NCBI GenBank assembly: GCA_023388495.1
Contig: JAEWGC010000007.1
Coordinates: 1 to 44,888, forward strand
Direction: 5' to 3'
Length of the DNA: 44,888 nt
Source of the DNA: Bacillota bacterium
Lineage (GTDB): Bacteria > Bacillota > Clostridia > Tissierellales > Tissierellaceae
Both the position numbers and the translations under genes were made by a program. A model generated the notes under the pieces. It was not told the origin of the DNA. It made no database searches and saw nothing but the letters and a program-made list of their open reading frames with translations. Below are positions 33,917-42,687 of the stretch, piece after piece (positions within the stretch are counted from its first letter, which is position 1; each line of letters begins with the position of its first letter).

Positions 33917-35233
33917 TTAATAATATTCATTTACAGTAAAACTACCTTCATCTTTTAAATAACAGTTGAAAAATTCCAGTACTAATTTGTTCATTGTTTC
34001 TATACAGTAATATTTATCCACATTAGCCTTTGATGAAGCTCCAGAAACTCCAGATAATTGATTTGCTAAGAAGGGTGAAAATAGTGGCAAATCTGTATAG
34101 CTCATATGGTTGCTCCCCCTGATGCAGACCTCAAAAGCATTTAGAGAAATTGATGAAATATATTTATTAGGGTATACATATTTAGGATCAGCAATTATCT
34201 TATTCATTACATAGTCTGAATAGAAATTTAACATGGGTATAGGATAAGGCTCATTATTAATAACAATGCGACCTTCTATGTCGATACTATATTCTCCTAG
34301 CATTGAACCATCCATATTAATAACAGCACTGATATCTTCCCTTTCACGTCCCAATTGGCTACTTGCTGCACCCCCTAGAGAATGTCCCATAAGTCCTATT
34401 TTATTCCCATCAATAAGTCTATAGACTTCTACACTACTATTCTCAATATTATTAAGTATAGTGTCTATTACAAAATTAATATCATCTGTTCTTAAACTCA
34501 TCCAGTTGTCATAAAGTCTAAACTGTTCCTTTTCACTATAGATACCTCTGTTAGCATCTATAACTTCTTGCATGAATTTACTGCTGCCTATTGTGAGATT
34601 CCCATCTGAATCCATAGTTCCAGCGGCATGATAAGGATGATCTATGGAACACACCACATATCCATTACTTGCCAGTTCCATAAAAGTAGATGTATTACTG
34701 CTTTTCACACCAAAGGCACCATGAGAAAAAACAATAAGTGGATATTTTTCATCAGTTTCTTCTGGATACCAAAACTCAACAGTTAATTTGCGATTTTCAC
34801 CAGTATTGGTAAATGTTTCAATTCGATTTAAATCCGTAAAAGTGTAAATGAAATTATTAACTTTATATTCTCCCGTCATTTCAGGATCCTCATACTGAGG
34901 AAATATAATTGCTGGAATGGTCACGAGGGCAAAAGCAAATATCGTTACTATCCCTCTGCAAACAACACGCGGCTTTTCAAATGGCTTCCTTCCAAATTTT
35001 CCTGTAGCTAATCTAAACAAACTCATTATGGCAAATATAAATAACAATGTTCCAAGTAAATACCACTGAAAGCTCCAATCAATTATTGAAGTTAAGATTA
35101 ATCCTATAAACATAATAAATGTTGATAGCCAAAACCAACTTCTAACTTTATTTTGATTATCCTGAGTCTTTATACAATAAACCGTAAAGACAATTTGAAA
35201 AACTAACATCATAGTAATTAAAAACATTCCCAT
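33917..35233 (-). CDS. Membrane-anchored alpha/beta hydrolase
   Basis: A 438-residue protein. Residues 1-105 hold about four membrane segments; the rest is an alpha/beta hydrolase with the oxyanion region VFSHGAFG and nucleophile elbow GHSLGGAA, in the manner of platelet-activating-factor acetylhydrolase-like and dienelactone hydrolase-like lipases. Catalytic Asp and His are likely in the C-terminal third (INMDGSM, RGSNHMSY). The GxSxG Ser and outward-facing domain suggest an ester- or lipid-hydrolysing enzyme. The CPBP protease gene follows 28 bp downstream, so they may be co-transcribed. AGAGGG precedes the start. Confidence 0.82.
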   Translation of the reverse strand: MGMFLITMMLVFQIVFTVYCIKTQDNQNKVRSWFWLSTFIMFIGLILTSIIDWSFQWYLLGTLLFIFAIMSLFRLATGKFGRKPFEKPRVVCRGIVTIFAFALVTIPAIIFPQYEDPEMTGEYKVNNFIYTFTDLNRIETFTNTGENRKLTVEFWYPEETDEKYPLIVFSHGAFGVKSSNTSTFMELASNGYVVCSIDHPYHAAGTMDSDGNLTIGSSKFMQEVIDANRGIYSEKEQFRLYDNWMSLRTDDINFVIDTILNNIENSSVEVYRLIDGNKIGLMGHSLGGAASSQLGREREDISAVINMDGSMLGEYSIDIEGRIVINNEPYPIPMLNFYSDYVMNKIIADPKYVYPNKYISSISLNAFEVCIRGSNHMSYTDLPLFSPFLANQLSGVSGASSKANVDKYYCIETMNKLVLEFFNCYLKDEGSFTVNEYY

Positions 35234-35451
35234 AGCTATAACCCTCTTTCTTATTTATGATATTAGTATATTCTTAGAGGTAACGTCTGTAAATCCCAAA
35301 TCCCTATGTTGTAAATTATTAGAGGTAAGCTGTATAAAATAAACGGCAAGTTGAAATGGTATAGTTAAATTATTAGGTCTTCTGTTATATTTGTAATTTC
35401 TTTACTTAATTTGTTAACCTTTGCTTATCACAGATAATTTGAAAAAACAAA

Positions 35452-35486
35452 AAAAATCTTATAAGTTAATTTCTTATAAGATTTTT
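35452..35486. terminator. Bidirectional intrinsic terminator
   Basis: A 14-bp stem AAAAATCTTATAAG and its complement with a TTAATTT loop and T runs both ways. The 25-base core differs at only one position from that of the terminator at 25254-25282. Confidence 0.85.
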
Positions 35487-35519
35487 TTGATAATAGAATA
35501 ATTGATTAAGTTATTTACG

Positions 35520-36003
35520 TTAGGTGCTTGGCTTAACTACACTTTCATACTTATCTACATAATCTTCTAAGGTTATCTTCCTACAAAGATCCCCTATTAA
35601 TTCATATGGTATTTTATTTACATTTTTGAAACGAATACAGGATTTACCCATGTCGAGTTTCGTTTTAACATGCTTAGGATACTCCCCTTGAAACCATGCT
35701 AAAACATCTGGAAATACGTAAATTCCCATATGGTAAAGAGAAATATTATTCTTCTGAGAAGCTATACTTATAAAATGTAGAGGCTCCTTAGGATTTACAT
35801 GATATCCAGATGGATAAATACTATGAGGTACTACGTAACCTATTATCCTATAAGCTATAATTTCTTCAAATCCATTGGGAAGATATTTTCAATTATAGTT
35901 TTTCTTAGTTTTTCTTAGTTTTTCTTAGTTTCTCTATAGCTTCTCTTCTATCATCTGGTAATTGGCATAGATAGTCTTCCACACTATTCGCCTCATATCT
36001 CAT
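35520..36003 (-). pseudogene. Broken DUF1801 / YdhG-like gene
   Basis: The intact 3' part encodes GYVVPHSIYPSGYHV and then a well-conserved C-terminus (MGIYVFPDVLAWFQGEYPKH, LDMGKSCIRFK), as in DUF1801 proteins of the YdhG iron-chaperone type. The 5' part starts correctly at 36003 (MRYEANSVEDYL, with a GAGGT site) but hits a stop after 33 codons because a 10-bp unit has expanded by two copies. A second frame change, apparently two extra bases, lies near the IENLPNGF position. No single repeat count restores the frame, so the gene is dead in this sequence. Confidence 0.8.
35897..35926. repeat. 10-bp tandem repeat inside the DUF1801 pseudogene
   Basis: Three perfect copies of AGTTTTTCTT followed by a partial copy. 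The unit arises from the codons for LRKT; two copies are extra and shift the frame. Confidence 0.9.
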
Positions 36004-36004
36004 A

Positions 36005-36433
36005 TTATACCTCTGTTTTCCCTTCGTCATAGCTTAATTGCCATCCGATACCAAATTTATCAATTAAATACCCATAGCATTTGCTCCAAAAGGTTTCTTG
36101 TAGTTCCATTTCTACTTTACCACCTTCTCTTAATTTTTCAAATGCATTAGTTAAATATTCCTTATTACCACTTATTACTGTAAGACTAATATTATTTCCT
36201 TGAACAAATGGCATTCCTGGAGGAACATCCGAGAACATTATTCTACTTCCAGTGATAGTAAGATTTGTATGCATGACCAAATCCTTTACTTCCTCTGAAA
36301 TAGGAAATTCAGGATTAGCTGGCATTTCCCCAAAAGTCATGATTTGAGGTTTTTCAGTCCCAAATACATCAGCATAAAAGTCTACAGCTTCACGACAATC
36401 TCCATTAAAATTAACATATGCTTCAATTGTCAT
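36005..36433 (-). CDS. VOC family (PhnB-like) protein
   Basis: A 142-residue glyoxalase/bleomycin-resistance fold protein of the PhnB/3-demethylubiquinone-methyltransferase-like group. Pattern: AYVNFNGDCREAVDFYADVFG at the N-terminus, then MHTNLTITGSRIMFSD and a final DKFGIGWQLSYD. The usual metal-binding His residues are not all visible, and function is unknown. AAGGAG lies 8 bases ahead of the ATG chosen; the in-frame GTG before it overlaps that spacer. Almost adjacent to the broken DUF1801 gene, with which it was probably co-transcribed. Confidence 0.85.
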   Translation of the reverse strand: MTIEAYVNFNGDCREAVDFYADVFGTEKPQIMTFGEMPANPEFPISEEVKDLVMHTNLTITGSRIMFSDVPPGMPFVQGNNISLTVISGNKEYLTNAFEKLREGGKVEMELQETFWSKCYGYLIDKFGIGWQLSYDEGKTEV

Positions 36434-36615
36434 TTGTTTCACTCCTTTAAATTTTATTTAGTAGTGAATTAATACCCTAAACTATGCCCTCTTATCCACT
36501 TATTTCCTTATCCATTTTCCATAGCTGTCTTTTTTCTATATTGATTATATATCCTAACATATCAAGGTTTTTCTTAATCAACAACAAAATCTTATCTATT
36601 TTCAATAATAATTTA

Positions 36616-36644
36616 TTGACATTCGATAAATTATTGAATATAAT
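36616..36644 (+). promoter_or_regulatory. Consensus promoter of the DUF2975/YozG operon
   Basis: A perfect TTGACA and TATAAT with a 17-bp spacer, 33 bp upstream of the first start codon. The inverted words TTCAATAAT (36601) and ATTATTGAA (36631) flank the -35 region and are candidate operators for the operon's own repressor. Confidence 0.85.
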
Positions 36645-36676
36645 TTATTTATCAATAATTAAGTGAGGTGCTTTTT

Positions 36677-37159
36677 ATGAAACGAGGATCAACACTCTTT
36701 TTAAAAATTGCTGTTTTTCTTATTGGATTCCCAATTCTTGTCTTGTGTCTATTCTTAGTACCTAAGATAGGAGATTTTGCAGCAGAATTGTATCCAAATA
36801 TGACCTATATCAAATATCTAATTATGATGGATTTGTATGCTACGGCTCTACCTTTCTACTATGGTTTATATCAAGCCTTTAAACTATTAAACTATATTGA
36901 TAAGAATAAAGCTTTCTCTGAATTATCCGTAAAGGCTTTAAATACTATAAAATACTGTGCAATTACAATCAGTGCCTTATATATAATGGGCATGCCACTA
37001 TTTTATCTTATGGCGGAGATGGATGATGCACCAGGTATCATAGTACTAGGATTAGTCATTGTTTTTGCATCAATGGTAATCGCAGTCTTTGCTGCAGTTC
37101 TTCAAAAGCTATTAAAAGAAGCCATAGATATAAAATCAGATAATGATTTAACGATATGA
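36677..37159 (+). CDS. DUF2975 membrane protein
   Basis: A 160-residue protein with four predicted membrane segments, matching DUF2975 (FYYGLYQAFKLLNYIDKNKAFSE is the conserved loop). Such proteins are almost always followed by a small YozG-type regulator, as here with 10 bp between the genes. Function is unknown; a membrane sensor or partner for the regulator is plausible. The start at 36677 has GTGAGGTG ahead; the GTG three codons earlier lies in that site. Confidence 0.82.
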   Translation: MKRGSTLFLKIAVFLIGFPILVLCLFLVPKIGDFAAELYPNMTYIKYLIMMDLYATALPFYYGLYQAFKLLNYIDKNKAFSELSVKALNTIKYCAITISALYIMGMPLFYLMAEMDDAPGIIVLGLVIVFASMVIAVFAAVLQKLLKEAIDIKSDNDLTI

Positions 37160-37169
37160 GGTGAATAAG

Positions 37170-37376
37170 ATGTCGATTATAATTAATATTGACGTAATGT
37201 TAGCTAAAAGAAAAATGAGCGTAACAGAACTTTCAGAGAAAGTTGGAATAACAATGGCTAATCTTTCTATACTGAAGAACGGGAAAGCAAAAGCTATTAG
37301 ATTATCAACATTAGATGCTATATGTAAAGCACTAGATTGCCAACCAGGTGATATTCTAGAATATAGAAGTGATTAA
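37170..37376 (+). CDS. YozG-like XRE family regulator
   Basis: A 68-residue helix-turn-helix protein: MLAKRKMSVTELSEKVGITMANLSILKNGKAKAI is the Cro/C1-type fold, and the tail LDCQPGDILEY is typical of YozG-like regulators. Probably an autorepressor of its operon with DUF2975. TGAGGTG precedes the ATG; an upstream GTG in frame overlaps that site. Confidence 0.88.
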   Translation: MSIIINIDVMLAKRKMSVTELSEKVGITMANLSILKNGKAKAIRLSTLDAICKALDCQPGDILEYRSD

Positions 37377-37417
37377 ACTAGAGAATAAAGATTATAAGAG
37401 GATTAGGTGGTGGATTT

Positions 37418-38479
37418 ATGTATGATATTGCCATTGTAGGCTCAGGCCCTGCAGGTGCTAACCTTGCACGATTAATTGGAGATAAATACAAGATTCTATT
37501 AATAGATAAACGAGATTTACGAAATGAAAATCCGAAAAACTTAGCCAATAAATGCTGTGGAGGCTTGCTAGCACCTGATGCTCAGAGAATGATTGCGAAG
37601 TTGGGTTTAGCACTTCCTAAAGATATTCTAGTAGGTCCCCAGCTTTTTGCTGTAAAGACTATTGATTTAACTAATAATCTAGAAAGACTATATCAAAAAT
37701 TCTATTTTAATATAGATAGAGAAAAATTTGATAGATGGCTGGTTTCTATGGTTCCAACCGATGTTGATAAAAAGTTTAACTCATTTTTTAAAAGCTTTGC
37801 TGAAATTCCAGAAGGATATGAAATTAAATATATCTATAATGGAAAAGAAATATCTGCCAAAACAAGGGTTATTGTAGGTGCTGATGGAGCTTCCTCCAAG
37901 GTAAGAAATTCTATTGGCAAAGATGTAAATATGCCTGAAAAGTACATTGCACTTCAGGAATGGTTTGAATATCCATATCACATTCCATATTTCACAGCAA
38001 TTTTTGATGAAGAGATAAGTAACTTCTACTCTTGGTTAATACCAAAAGATAACTATCTATTATTAGGGTCTGCTCTTAAACCTAAGGACAATACTAGAGA
38101 AAAATATGATAGATTAAAAGCAAAATTAACACAGTTAGGCTTCAATTTTGGTGATAAAATAAAAACAGAGAGTGCATATATCTATAGACCTAAGGAATTA
38201 TCACAGTTTTATATAGGAAGAGATGCTATAGCCCTTATTGGAGAAGCCGCAGGTGCCATTAGCCCTAGCTCTGCAGAAGGAATTAGCTATGCATTAAAAA
38301 GCTCTTTATACTTGGCTCAAAGTCTTGAAGAGGGAATAGATGGATTTTTGGATAGATATAGACTTAGGGTAAAGAGTATCAAGCTAAACTTACTTATGAA
38401 AAATTTAAAATCCCCAGCCATGTATAATCCATTTCTTAGACAGTTAGCTATAAAATCAGGTCTACAAAGTATTAAATAG
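37418..38479 (+). CDS. FAD-dependent oxidoreductase (geranylgeranyl-reductase-like)
   Basis: A 353-residue flavoprotein. The FAD-binding Rossmann motif IVGSGPAGANLARL opens the protein, GADGASSKVR is the second nucleotide motif, and LIGEAAGAISPSSAEGISYAL is the third, with Glu in place of the usual Asp of the GD motif. A CCGG motif (NKCCGGLL) near residue 47 is characteristic of geranylgeranyl-reductase-family proteins that reduce prenyl chains. Substrate not known; membrane quinone or lipid prenyl groups are possible. It follows the YozG-like gene by 41 bp and ends at its own terminator. Confidence 0.85.
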   Translation: MYDIAIVGSGPAGANLARLIGDKYKILLIDKRDLRNENPKNLANKCCGGLLAPDAQRMIAKLGLALPKDILVGPQLFAVKTIDLTNNLERLYQKFYFNIDREKFDRWLVSMVPTDVDKKFNSFFKSFAEIPEGYEIKYIYNGKEISAKTRVIVGADGASSKVRNSIGKDVNMPEKYIALQEWFEYPYHIPYFTAIFDEEISNFYSWLIPKDNYLLLGSALKPKDNTREKYDRLKAKLTQLGFNFGDKIKTESAYIYRPKELSQFYIGRDAIALIGEAAGAISPSSAEGISYALKSSLYLAQSLEEGIDGFLDRYRLRVKSIKLNLLMKNLKSPAMYNPFLRQLAIKSGLQSIK

Positions 38480-38482
38480 ATT

Positions 38483-38527
38483 AGAAAACCTTCCTACTAG
38501 TACAAATGCTAGATAAGAAGGTTTTCT
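38483..38527. terminator. Bidirectional intrinsic terminator
   Basis: Stem AGAAAACCTTC/GAAGGTTTTCT. The left arm plus loop start (AAAACCTTCCTACT) recurs in the terminator at 12311. Confidence 0.85.
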
Positions 38528-38537
38528 ATTTCATTAT

Positions 38538-39122
38538 TTATTCCTCTTGCCAATATAATATATCCTTAATCATATCTTCTCTTATTTCCCAAATATTTGC
38601 CTGAACATTAAATATATTCCAATCATCTATCTCAAATACCCTCATCCAACTATCCATTACCCGATTCTTTTCCAAGGGATAAAAGTTCGCATATTTTCCT
38701 TCTATAAATGAAAACTGATTTTTAAATCCCTTTCTCTCCATATCTTTTATATAGGCTTTTTCGTCTTCTTCATCCTTAGGTATATAAAGATGATTTAATA
38801 CATAGTCCCATTTTCTACCATCAAAATATATAGTCTCTCTTTTATTCACCTCTAGTACATATACTATTGTGCCTTCAATTGGTTTCAACATATTTTCTTC
38901 ACTGATAGAGCACCATACTGGAAATTCTACCCCCTCTGGTTTAGGGACTATTTTACTTGCCTTATCTATAAACCATTGGTAAAGCTTGATATAATGTTCT
39001 GATATATCTTCAAATTGTGCTTCTATATACTCTCTTTTTATCCTATGTCTTCCCGTATTCTTTATCTCATCTAAACTTCTTATATCTTGTCTAGTCCATA
39101 AAGTTACTTTTTCTTGACTCAC
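38538..39122 (-). CDS. DUF3841 domain protein
   Basis: A 194-residue soluble protein matching DUF3841: VTLWTRQDIRSLDEIKNTGRHRIKREYIE at the start, then PVWCSISEENML and a C-terminal WMRVFEIDDWNI segment. Function is unknown; other members stand alone in clostridial genomes. The start is taken as GTG at 39122 with GGGGGTG upstream; the longer ATG frame lacks a site. It converges on the FAD oxidoreductase. Confidence 0.78.
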   Translation of the reverse strand: MSQEKVTLWTRQDIRSLDEIKNTGRHRIKREYIEAQFEDISEHYIKLYQWFIDKASKIVPKPEGVEFPVWCSISEENMLKPIEGTIVYVLEVNKRETIYFDGRKWDYVLNHLYIPKDEEDEKAYIKDMERKGFKNQFSFIEGKYANFYPLEKNRVMDSWMRVFEIDDWNIFNVQANIWEIREDMIKDILYWQEE

Positions 39123-39176
39123 TATAACAACACCCCCTAAAATATTCAAAGTTACATATTAGTAAGTTTATAAGTA

Positions 39177-39198
39177 GTTAAGTGCCTAGGCCATTAAC
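39177..39198. repeat. Imperfect palindrome of the GTTAAGTGC family
   Basis: GTTAAGTGCC then TAGGCC and ATTAAC form an imperfect inverted repeat just past the alpha/beta hydrolase stop. It is related to the perfect version at 27051-27081 and may help terminate transcription. Confidence 0.55.
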
Positions 39199-39202
39199 TT
39201 GT

Positions 39203-39925
39203 TTATCTTTGTATTTGTCCAAATACAAACTTAATAACCTCATCTACAGTCTGCTGTTGTTGTTCAGGTCTTGTTATTGTAGCCGTTCCATCACCTTTTT
39301 GTTCACCATAGTTGCCAAAATATGCATGATTTCCTCCAGCTATTTCTATCCTTTTTGAAGTTGTCTCTAGCTTTGTTTTATCTAGTAACATATCTTCACT
39401 TCCAAAAATTGCAAGAGTATCTATATTTGAATTGCCAACAGGATATGCACCTAGCAATATTAAGCCCTTTATTTTTTCACTATCTTTATTTACATAACTA
39501 CTTGCCATTGCTCCACCTAGTGAATGTCCTCCTATATACCAGTTCCTTATATTTGGCAACCTACTATAGATACCATCTGCTGCATTTACATTAAATACTG
39601 AAAGATTGAAAGGCATTTTAACTAGTACACAAGTAATACCCTGCTGTGAAAGTTTTTCAAGTAATGGTGCATAAGCTATAGCCTCTACTTTACCTCCAGG
39701 GTAAAAGATCAATGCCGTGTCACTTTCTTTTTCTTTATCAGACTGAAAAATAAATATGTTTTTTTCACTTTTTACACTATATCCTCCCCTATTAAATGTT
39801 TGTACAGCAAAGTCATCTGCCCTGTAATAATCCAGCGCATAAATAAAAAATCCGCCTGCTAAAACAAGTATAATTGTTAGAATGATAACTATTACTTTTT
39901 TAAAGTTGTTTTTTCGATTTGCCAT
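39203..39925 (-). CDS. Membrane-anchored alpha/beta hydrolase
   Basis: A 240-residue hydrolase with one N-terminal membrane anchor (VIVIILTIILVLAGGFFIYAL) and an extracytoplasmic alpha/beta-hydrolase domain. The nucleophile elbow is GGHSLGGAMAS, the acid is likely in IFGSEDMLLD and the His in GGNHAYFGNYG; this layout matches small lipase-like hydrolases of Firmicutes. Substrate unknown. It precedes the DUF3841 gene on the same strand, with about 80 bp and a palindrome between them. Confidence 0.83.
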   Translation of the reverse strand: MANRKNNFKKVIVIILTIILVLAGGFFIYALDYYRADDFAVQTFNRGGYSVKSEKNIFIFQSDKEKESDTALIFYPGGKVEAIAYAPLLEKLSQQGITCVLVKMPFNLSVFNVNAADGIYSRLPNIRNWYIGGHSLGGAMASSYVNKDSEKIKGLILLGAYPVGNSNIDTLAIFGSEDMLLDKTKLETTSKRIEIAGGNHAYFGNYGEQKGDGTATITRPEQQQQTVDEVIKFVFGQIQR

Positions 39926-40072
39926 AACACTACCCCTTTAATTTCATATTATTGAATTAATATACCCAATTTTATCGTGAATTTACATATCCATTGGGTA
40001 TATATTAAACCTAAATATTATCAATCTACTGTTTATCGTATATTTAGTTAAAACAAATATAAAGGTGATTAA

Positions 40073-41476
40073 ATGTATAATGAAAAGATAGAATTTGAAA
40101 AAAATACTCCCTTTACTATTAAAATCCAGTCAATCAATAGATACTCTACACATTGGCATGAAAATATTACAGAAATCATTCTTCCTATTAAGGGTTCTGT
40201 TGAGGTCAATTCTAGTTTCGAACGTAATATTATTCATGAGGGTGATTTTTGGTTTATTAATAATAAATATATTCATTCTATTGACAGTCCAGATAACACA
40301 ATCGTTGCTATTTTCCATATTAACTTAGGTTATTTTGAAAAACAATTTGAATATATAAAATATACATATTTTAGAAGTAATGTATATTCTGAAAATCCAA
40401 ATGGAACTAATGATTATCTAGACTGTCATATAAGGCTGGAATATAAAAAGCGATTTAGAAATTTATTAATTAATATACTATCTGATTTTATAAACTATAA
40501 TAAATCCCTTGAAGAATTAGGAGAAAAATATGAATATAGACTAATATATTCAATGGTATATGAATTTAACTGGTTGCAGTTCCAAAGAGAGAGTAATAAG
40601 TTTATACATCAGGAATTATTAGATAGGTACCATAGAATTGTCAAATTTGTGGATGAAAATTATTCAGAGAGGATTACCTTAGATGATATTGTAGCTAGAG
40701 AATTTATAACGAAAAACTATTTCTCACATTTTTGGAAAAATCTAAGCTCTTATAGTTTTCAAGAGTATATTAGTTATGAAAGAGTCCGAAAATCAGAATA
40801 TCTATTGCTTAATAATGTAAATATTTCAAGTATATCAGAGCAATGCGGATTCTCAGATGTAAAATATTATTATCGACATTTTAAAAGATGGTATAGATGT
40901 ATGCCCATAGAACATAGAGATAGATGTCTTTCCTATATAAAGATGGGATTCGACTATTTTGATTTCAAAGCTAATGATTCAAAAAGTATTTTTGACGATT
41001 ACACAAATAATTATTTCATATCAACATATGATCATATCTTAGATTCAGATATTTCATTTTTTGTTGAAAATTATATTAAAGCCAAATATCTATATTCCAA
41101 GGATAAAGATATTACTTCAAATTCTTCTAAACACATTATAATTAATCTTTTCAACCATATTAATTTTTACTTAGAGGAAAAGGAATGCAATTTTAATTGG
41201 AATAATATCGATCTTCTAGTAAATCTATCCTTAGACAATGATGTACCGATTTATTTTAGATTGGCTTGTGATAATATAGATAGGGAACTATTATATGATT
41301 CAGTTAATAGTTTTATAGACAATTGTATTTTTCGTTATGGCATGAAAACCCTTAATAAATGGCAATTTTTTATCAACTTTAAGGATATATCTTTATATAA
41401 GGAAGCAGATGATATTAGAAAAATCATTTATAAAAAAGTCAAAAATCCTAAGGTTGATTTTTCCTTTGAGTTTTAA
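40073..41476 (+). CDS. AraC family regulator with long C-terminal region
   Basis: A 467-residue regulator. An N-terminal cupin spans about 1-100 (HWHENITEIILPIKGSVEV, HEGDFWFINNKYIHSI). The AraC double helix-turn-helix lies at about 190-285 (ERITLDDIVAREFITKNYFSHFWK, ISSISEQCGFSDVKYYYRHFKRW), so the DNA-binding part is in the middle. About 180 further residues, poor in recognised motifs, follow; in similar proteins such tails resemble glycoside hydrolase family 39 and may bind a sugar. AAAGGTG precedes the start. Very AT-rich, Asn- and Ile-heavy. Divergent from the hydrolase and next to the SDR gene. Confidence 0.82.
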   Translation: MYNEKIEFEKNTPFTIKIQSINRYSTHWHENITEIILPIKGSVEVNSSFERNIIHEGDFWFINNKYIHSIDSPDNTIVAIFHINLGYFEKQFEYIKYTYFRSNVYSENPNGTNDYLDCHIRLEYKKRFRNLLINILSDFINYNKSLEELGEKYEYRLIYSMVYEFNWLQFQRESNKFIHQELLDRYHRIVKFVDENYSERITLDDIVAREFITKNYFSHFWKNLSSYSFQEYISYERVRKSEYLLLNNVNISSISEQCGFSDVKYYYRHFKRWYRCMPIEHRDRCLSYIKMGFDYFDFKANDSKSIFDDYTNNYFISTYDHILDSDISFFVENYIKAKYLYSKDKDITSNSSKHIIINLFNHINFYLEEKECNFNWNNIDLLVNLSLDNDVPIYFRLACDNIDRELLYDSVNSFIDNCIFRYGMKTLNKWQFFINFKDISLYKEADDIRKIIYKKVKNPKVDFSFEF

Positions 41477-41601
41477 ATGACAAAAATGTTAATTAAAATT
41501 TTATCAATATCACATCTTTGTCAATTGAAACTTGTCCCCTATCGTTATATTATTAACATATAGATTAGTCATTTATTATTTCTAATAATAGGAGGTTTCT
41601 T

Positions 41602-42366
41602 ATGAAATTAAAAGATAAAGTTGCTATTGTTACTGGTGCTAGTGCAGGTATGGGAAAGGATATTGCCTATTATTTTGCTAAGGAAGGTGCTACTGTATAT
41701 GCTGTAGCTAGAAGAATCGAGAGACTTGAAGAATTAGCAAATAGTGCCAATTGCTTAGAAGGTAAAATAATACCCGTTGCAACAGATTTAATGTGCAAAG
41801 AAGCTACAGAAAACATGGTGCAAAATGCTTATAAAGAATCAGGTAGACTAGATATTTTAGTTAATAATGCAGGAATAATGGATGATTTCAGTCCTATTGG
41901 TGAAGTAAAAGATGAAATGATTGAAAAGGTTTTTAACTTAAATGTATATTCACCTTTCTATTCCATGAGAAAAGCTGTGGAAATATTTTTAGAAAATGGT
42001 GGAGGAAATATTATAAACATTGCCTCCATAGGAGGTTTATTTGGATCTAGAGCAGGGGCTGCTTACACTGCATCAAAGCATGCTTTAATAGGTCTTACAA
42101 AGAATACTGCCTTTATGTATTCTAAGAAAAACATTAGATGTAATGCTATTTGCCCTGGTGGAATAGAGACAGAAATAGGATCAGGAGAGTTTATGAAAAA
42201 TGTCAATCAAGAAGGTATTAATATGGCTATGTCAGGTGCTGCTGGCAATCCAAGAACAGGAAAGGGCCATGAAATCGCAACAGTTGCAGTATTTTTAGCA
42301 AGTGACGATGCAAGTTATGTAAATGGACAATGTATAGCAGTTGATGGAGGATGGACTGCTTATTAA
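41602..42366 (+). CDS. SDR family oxidoreductase
   Basis: A 254-residue classical short-chain dehydrogenase/reductase. Motifs: cofactor site TGASAGMG, VNNAG, catalytic Ser in NIASIGG, and Y-x3-K in YTASKHA, then CPGGIETE. The C-terminal segment NGQCIAVDGGW is normal. VARRIERL after the second strand suggests preference for NADP(H) (Arg residues). Substrate not predictable; the 3-oxoacyl-ACP and steroid dehydrogenase groups share this form. GGAGG precedes the start. It ends at a terminator against two decayed genes. Confidence 0.9.
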   Translation: MKLKDKVAIVTGASAGMGKDIAYYFAKEGATVYAVARRIERLEELANSANCLEGKIIPVATDLMCKEATENMVQNAYKESGRLDILVNNAGIMDDFSPIGEVKDEMIEKVFNLNVYSPFYSMRKAVEIFLENGGGNIINIASIGGLFGSRAGAAYTASKHALIGLTKNTAFMYSKKNIRCNAICPGGIETEIGSGEFMKNVNQEGINMAMSGAAGNPRTGKGHEIATVAVFLASDDASYVNGQCIAVDGGWTAY

Positions 42367-42375
42367 TAAATTTGG

Positions 42376-42397
42376 CTCTAGCATTATAACGCTAGAG
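42376..42397 (+). terminator. Intrinsic terminator of the SDR gene
   Basis: Stem CTCTAGC/GCTAGAG with an 8-base loop followed by TCTTTTCTTTT. Confidence 0.8.
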
Positions 42398-42683
42398 TCT
42401 TTTCTTTTAATCTGGATACTAATCTTCCAGGAACATTTTCTGGCTCGATTAGCCACCTATCTATAAGCTCCTTAGGTACAAATTCACTATGATTTTCTTC
42501 CATCTCCTTTTCTAGCACATCTTTAGGTGCTAATAGAGTCATCCCTTGAAGTTTCTTTCCAAATCCTTCTACTATAGTAGTTATTTCTTCCTTTTCTAAT
42601 TAATCCTTATCAACTTGTTTTTCTATTTTAGTTTCCATTTCTCCTACTGACCTATTTTTATTTTCATTTACTGTACGCCACAT
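42384..42683 (-). pseudogene. Decayed gene of unknown family
   Basis: A frame of 100 codons starting MWRTVNENKN with one in-frame TAA at codon 28 (42600-42602). Past it the frame is well kept: TTIVEGFGKKLQGMTLLAPK and SEFVPKELIDRWLIEPENV. The end runs into the terminator hairpin of the SDR gene, so the 3' part is probably lost as well. I do not recognise the family. It directly follows the MFS remnant on the same strand. Confidence 0.6.
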
Positions 42684-42687
42684 AATA

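Noticed and set aside
35897..35926. Tandem repeat as a CRISPR array or iteron origin
   Set aside because: Units are 10 bp without spacers and lie inside a broken coding frame; slippage of a coding repeat is sufficient.
36616..36660. Repeated ATTATTGA words near 36600-36660 as a replication origin
   Set aside because: They sit on a consensus promoter ahead of an autoregulated operon and lack DnaA boxes.
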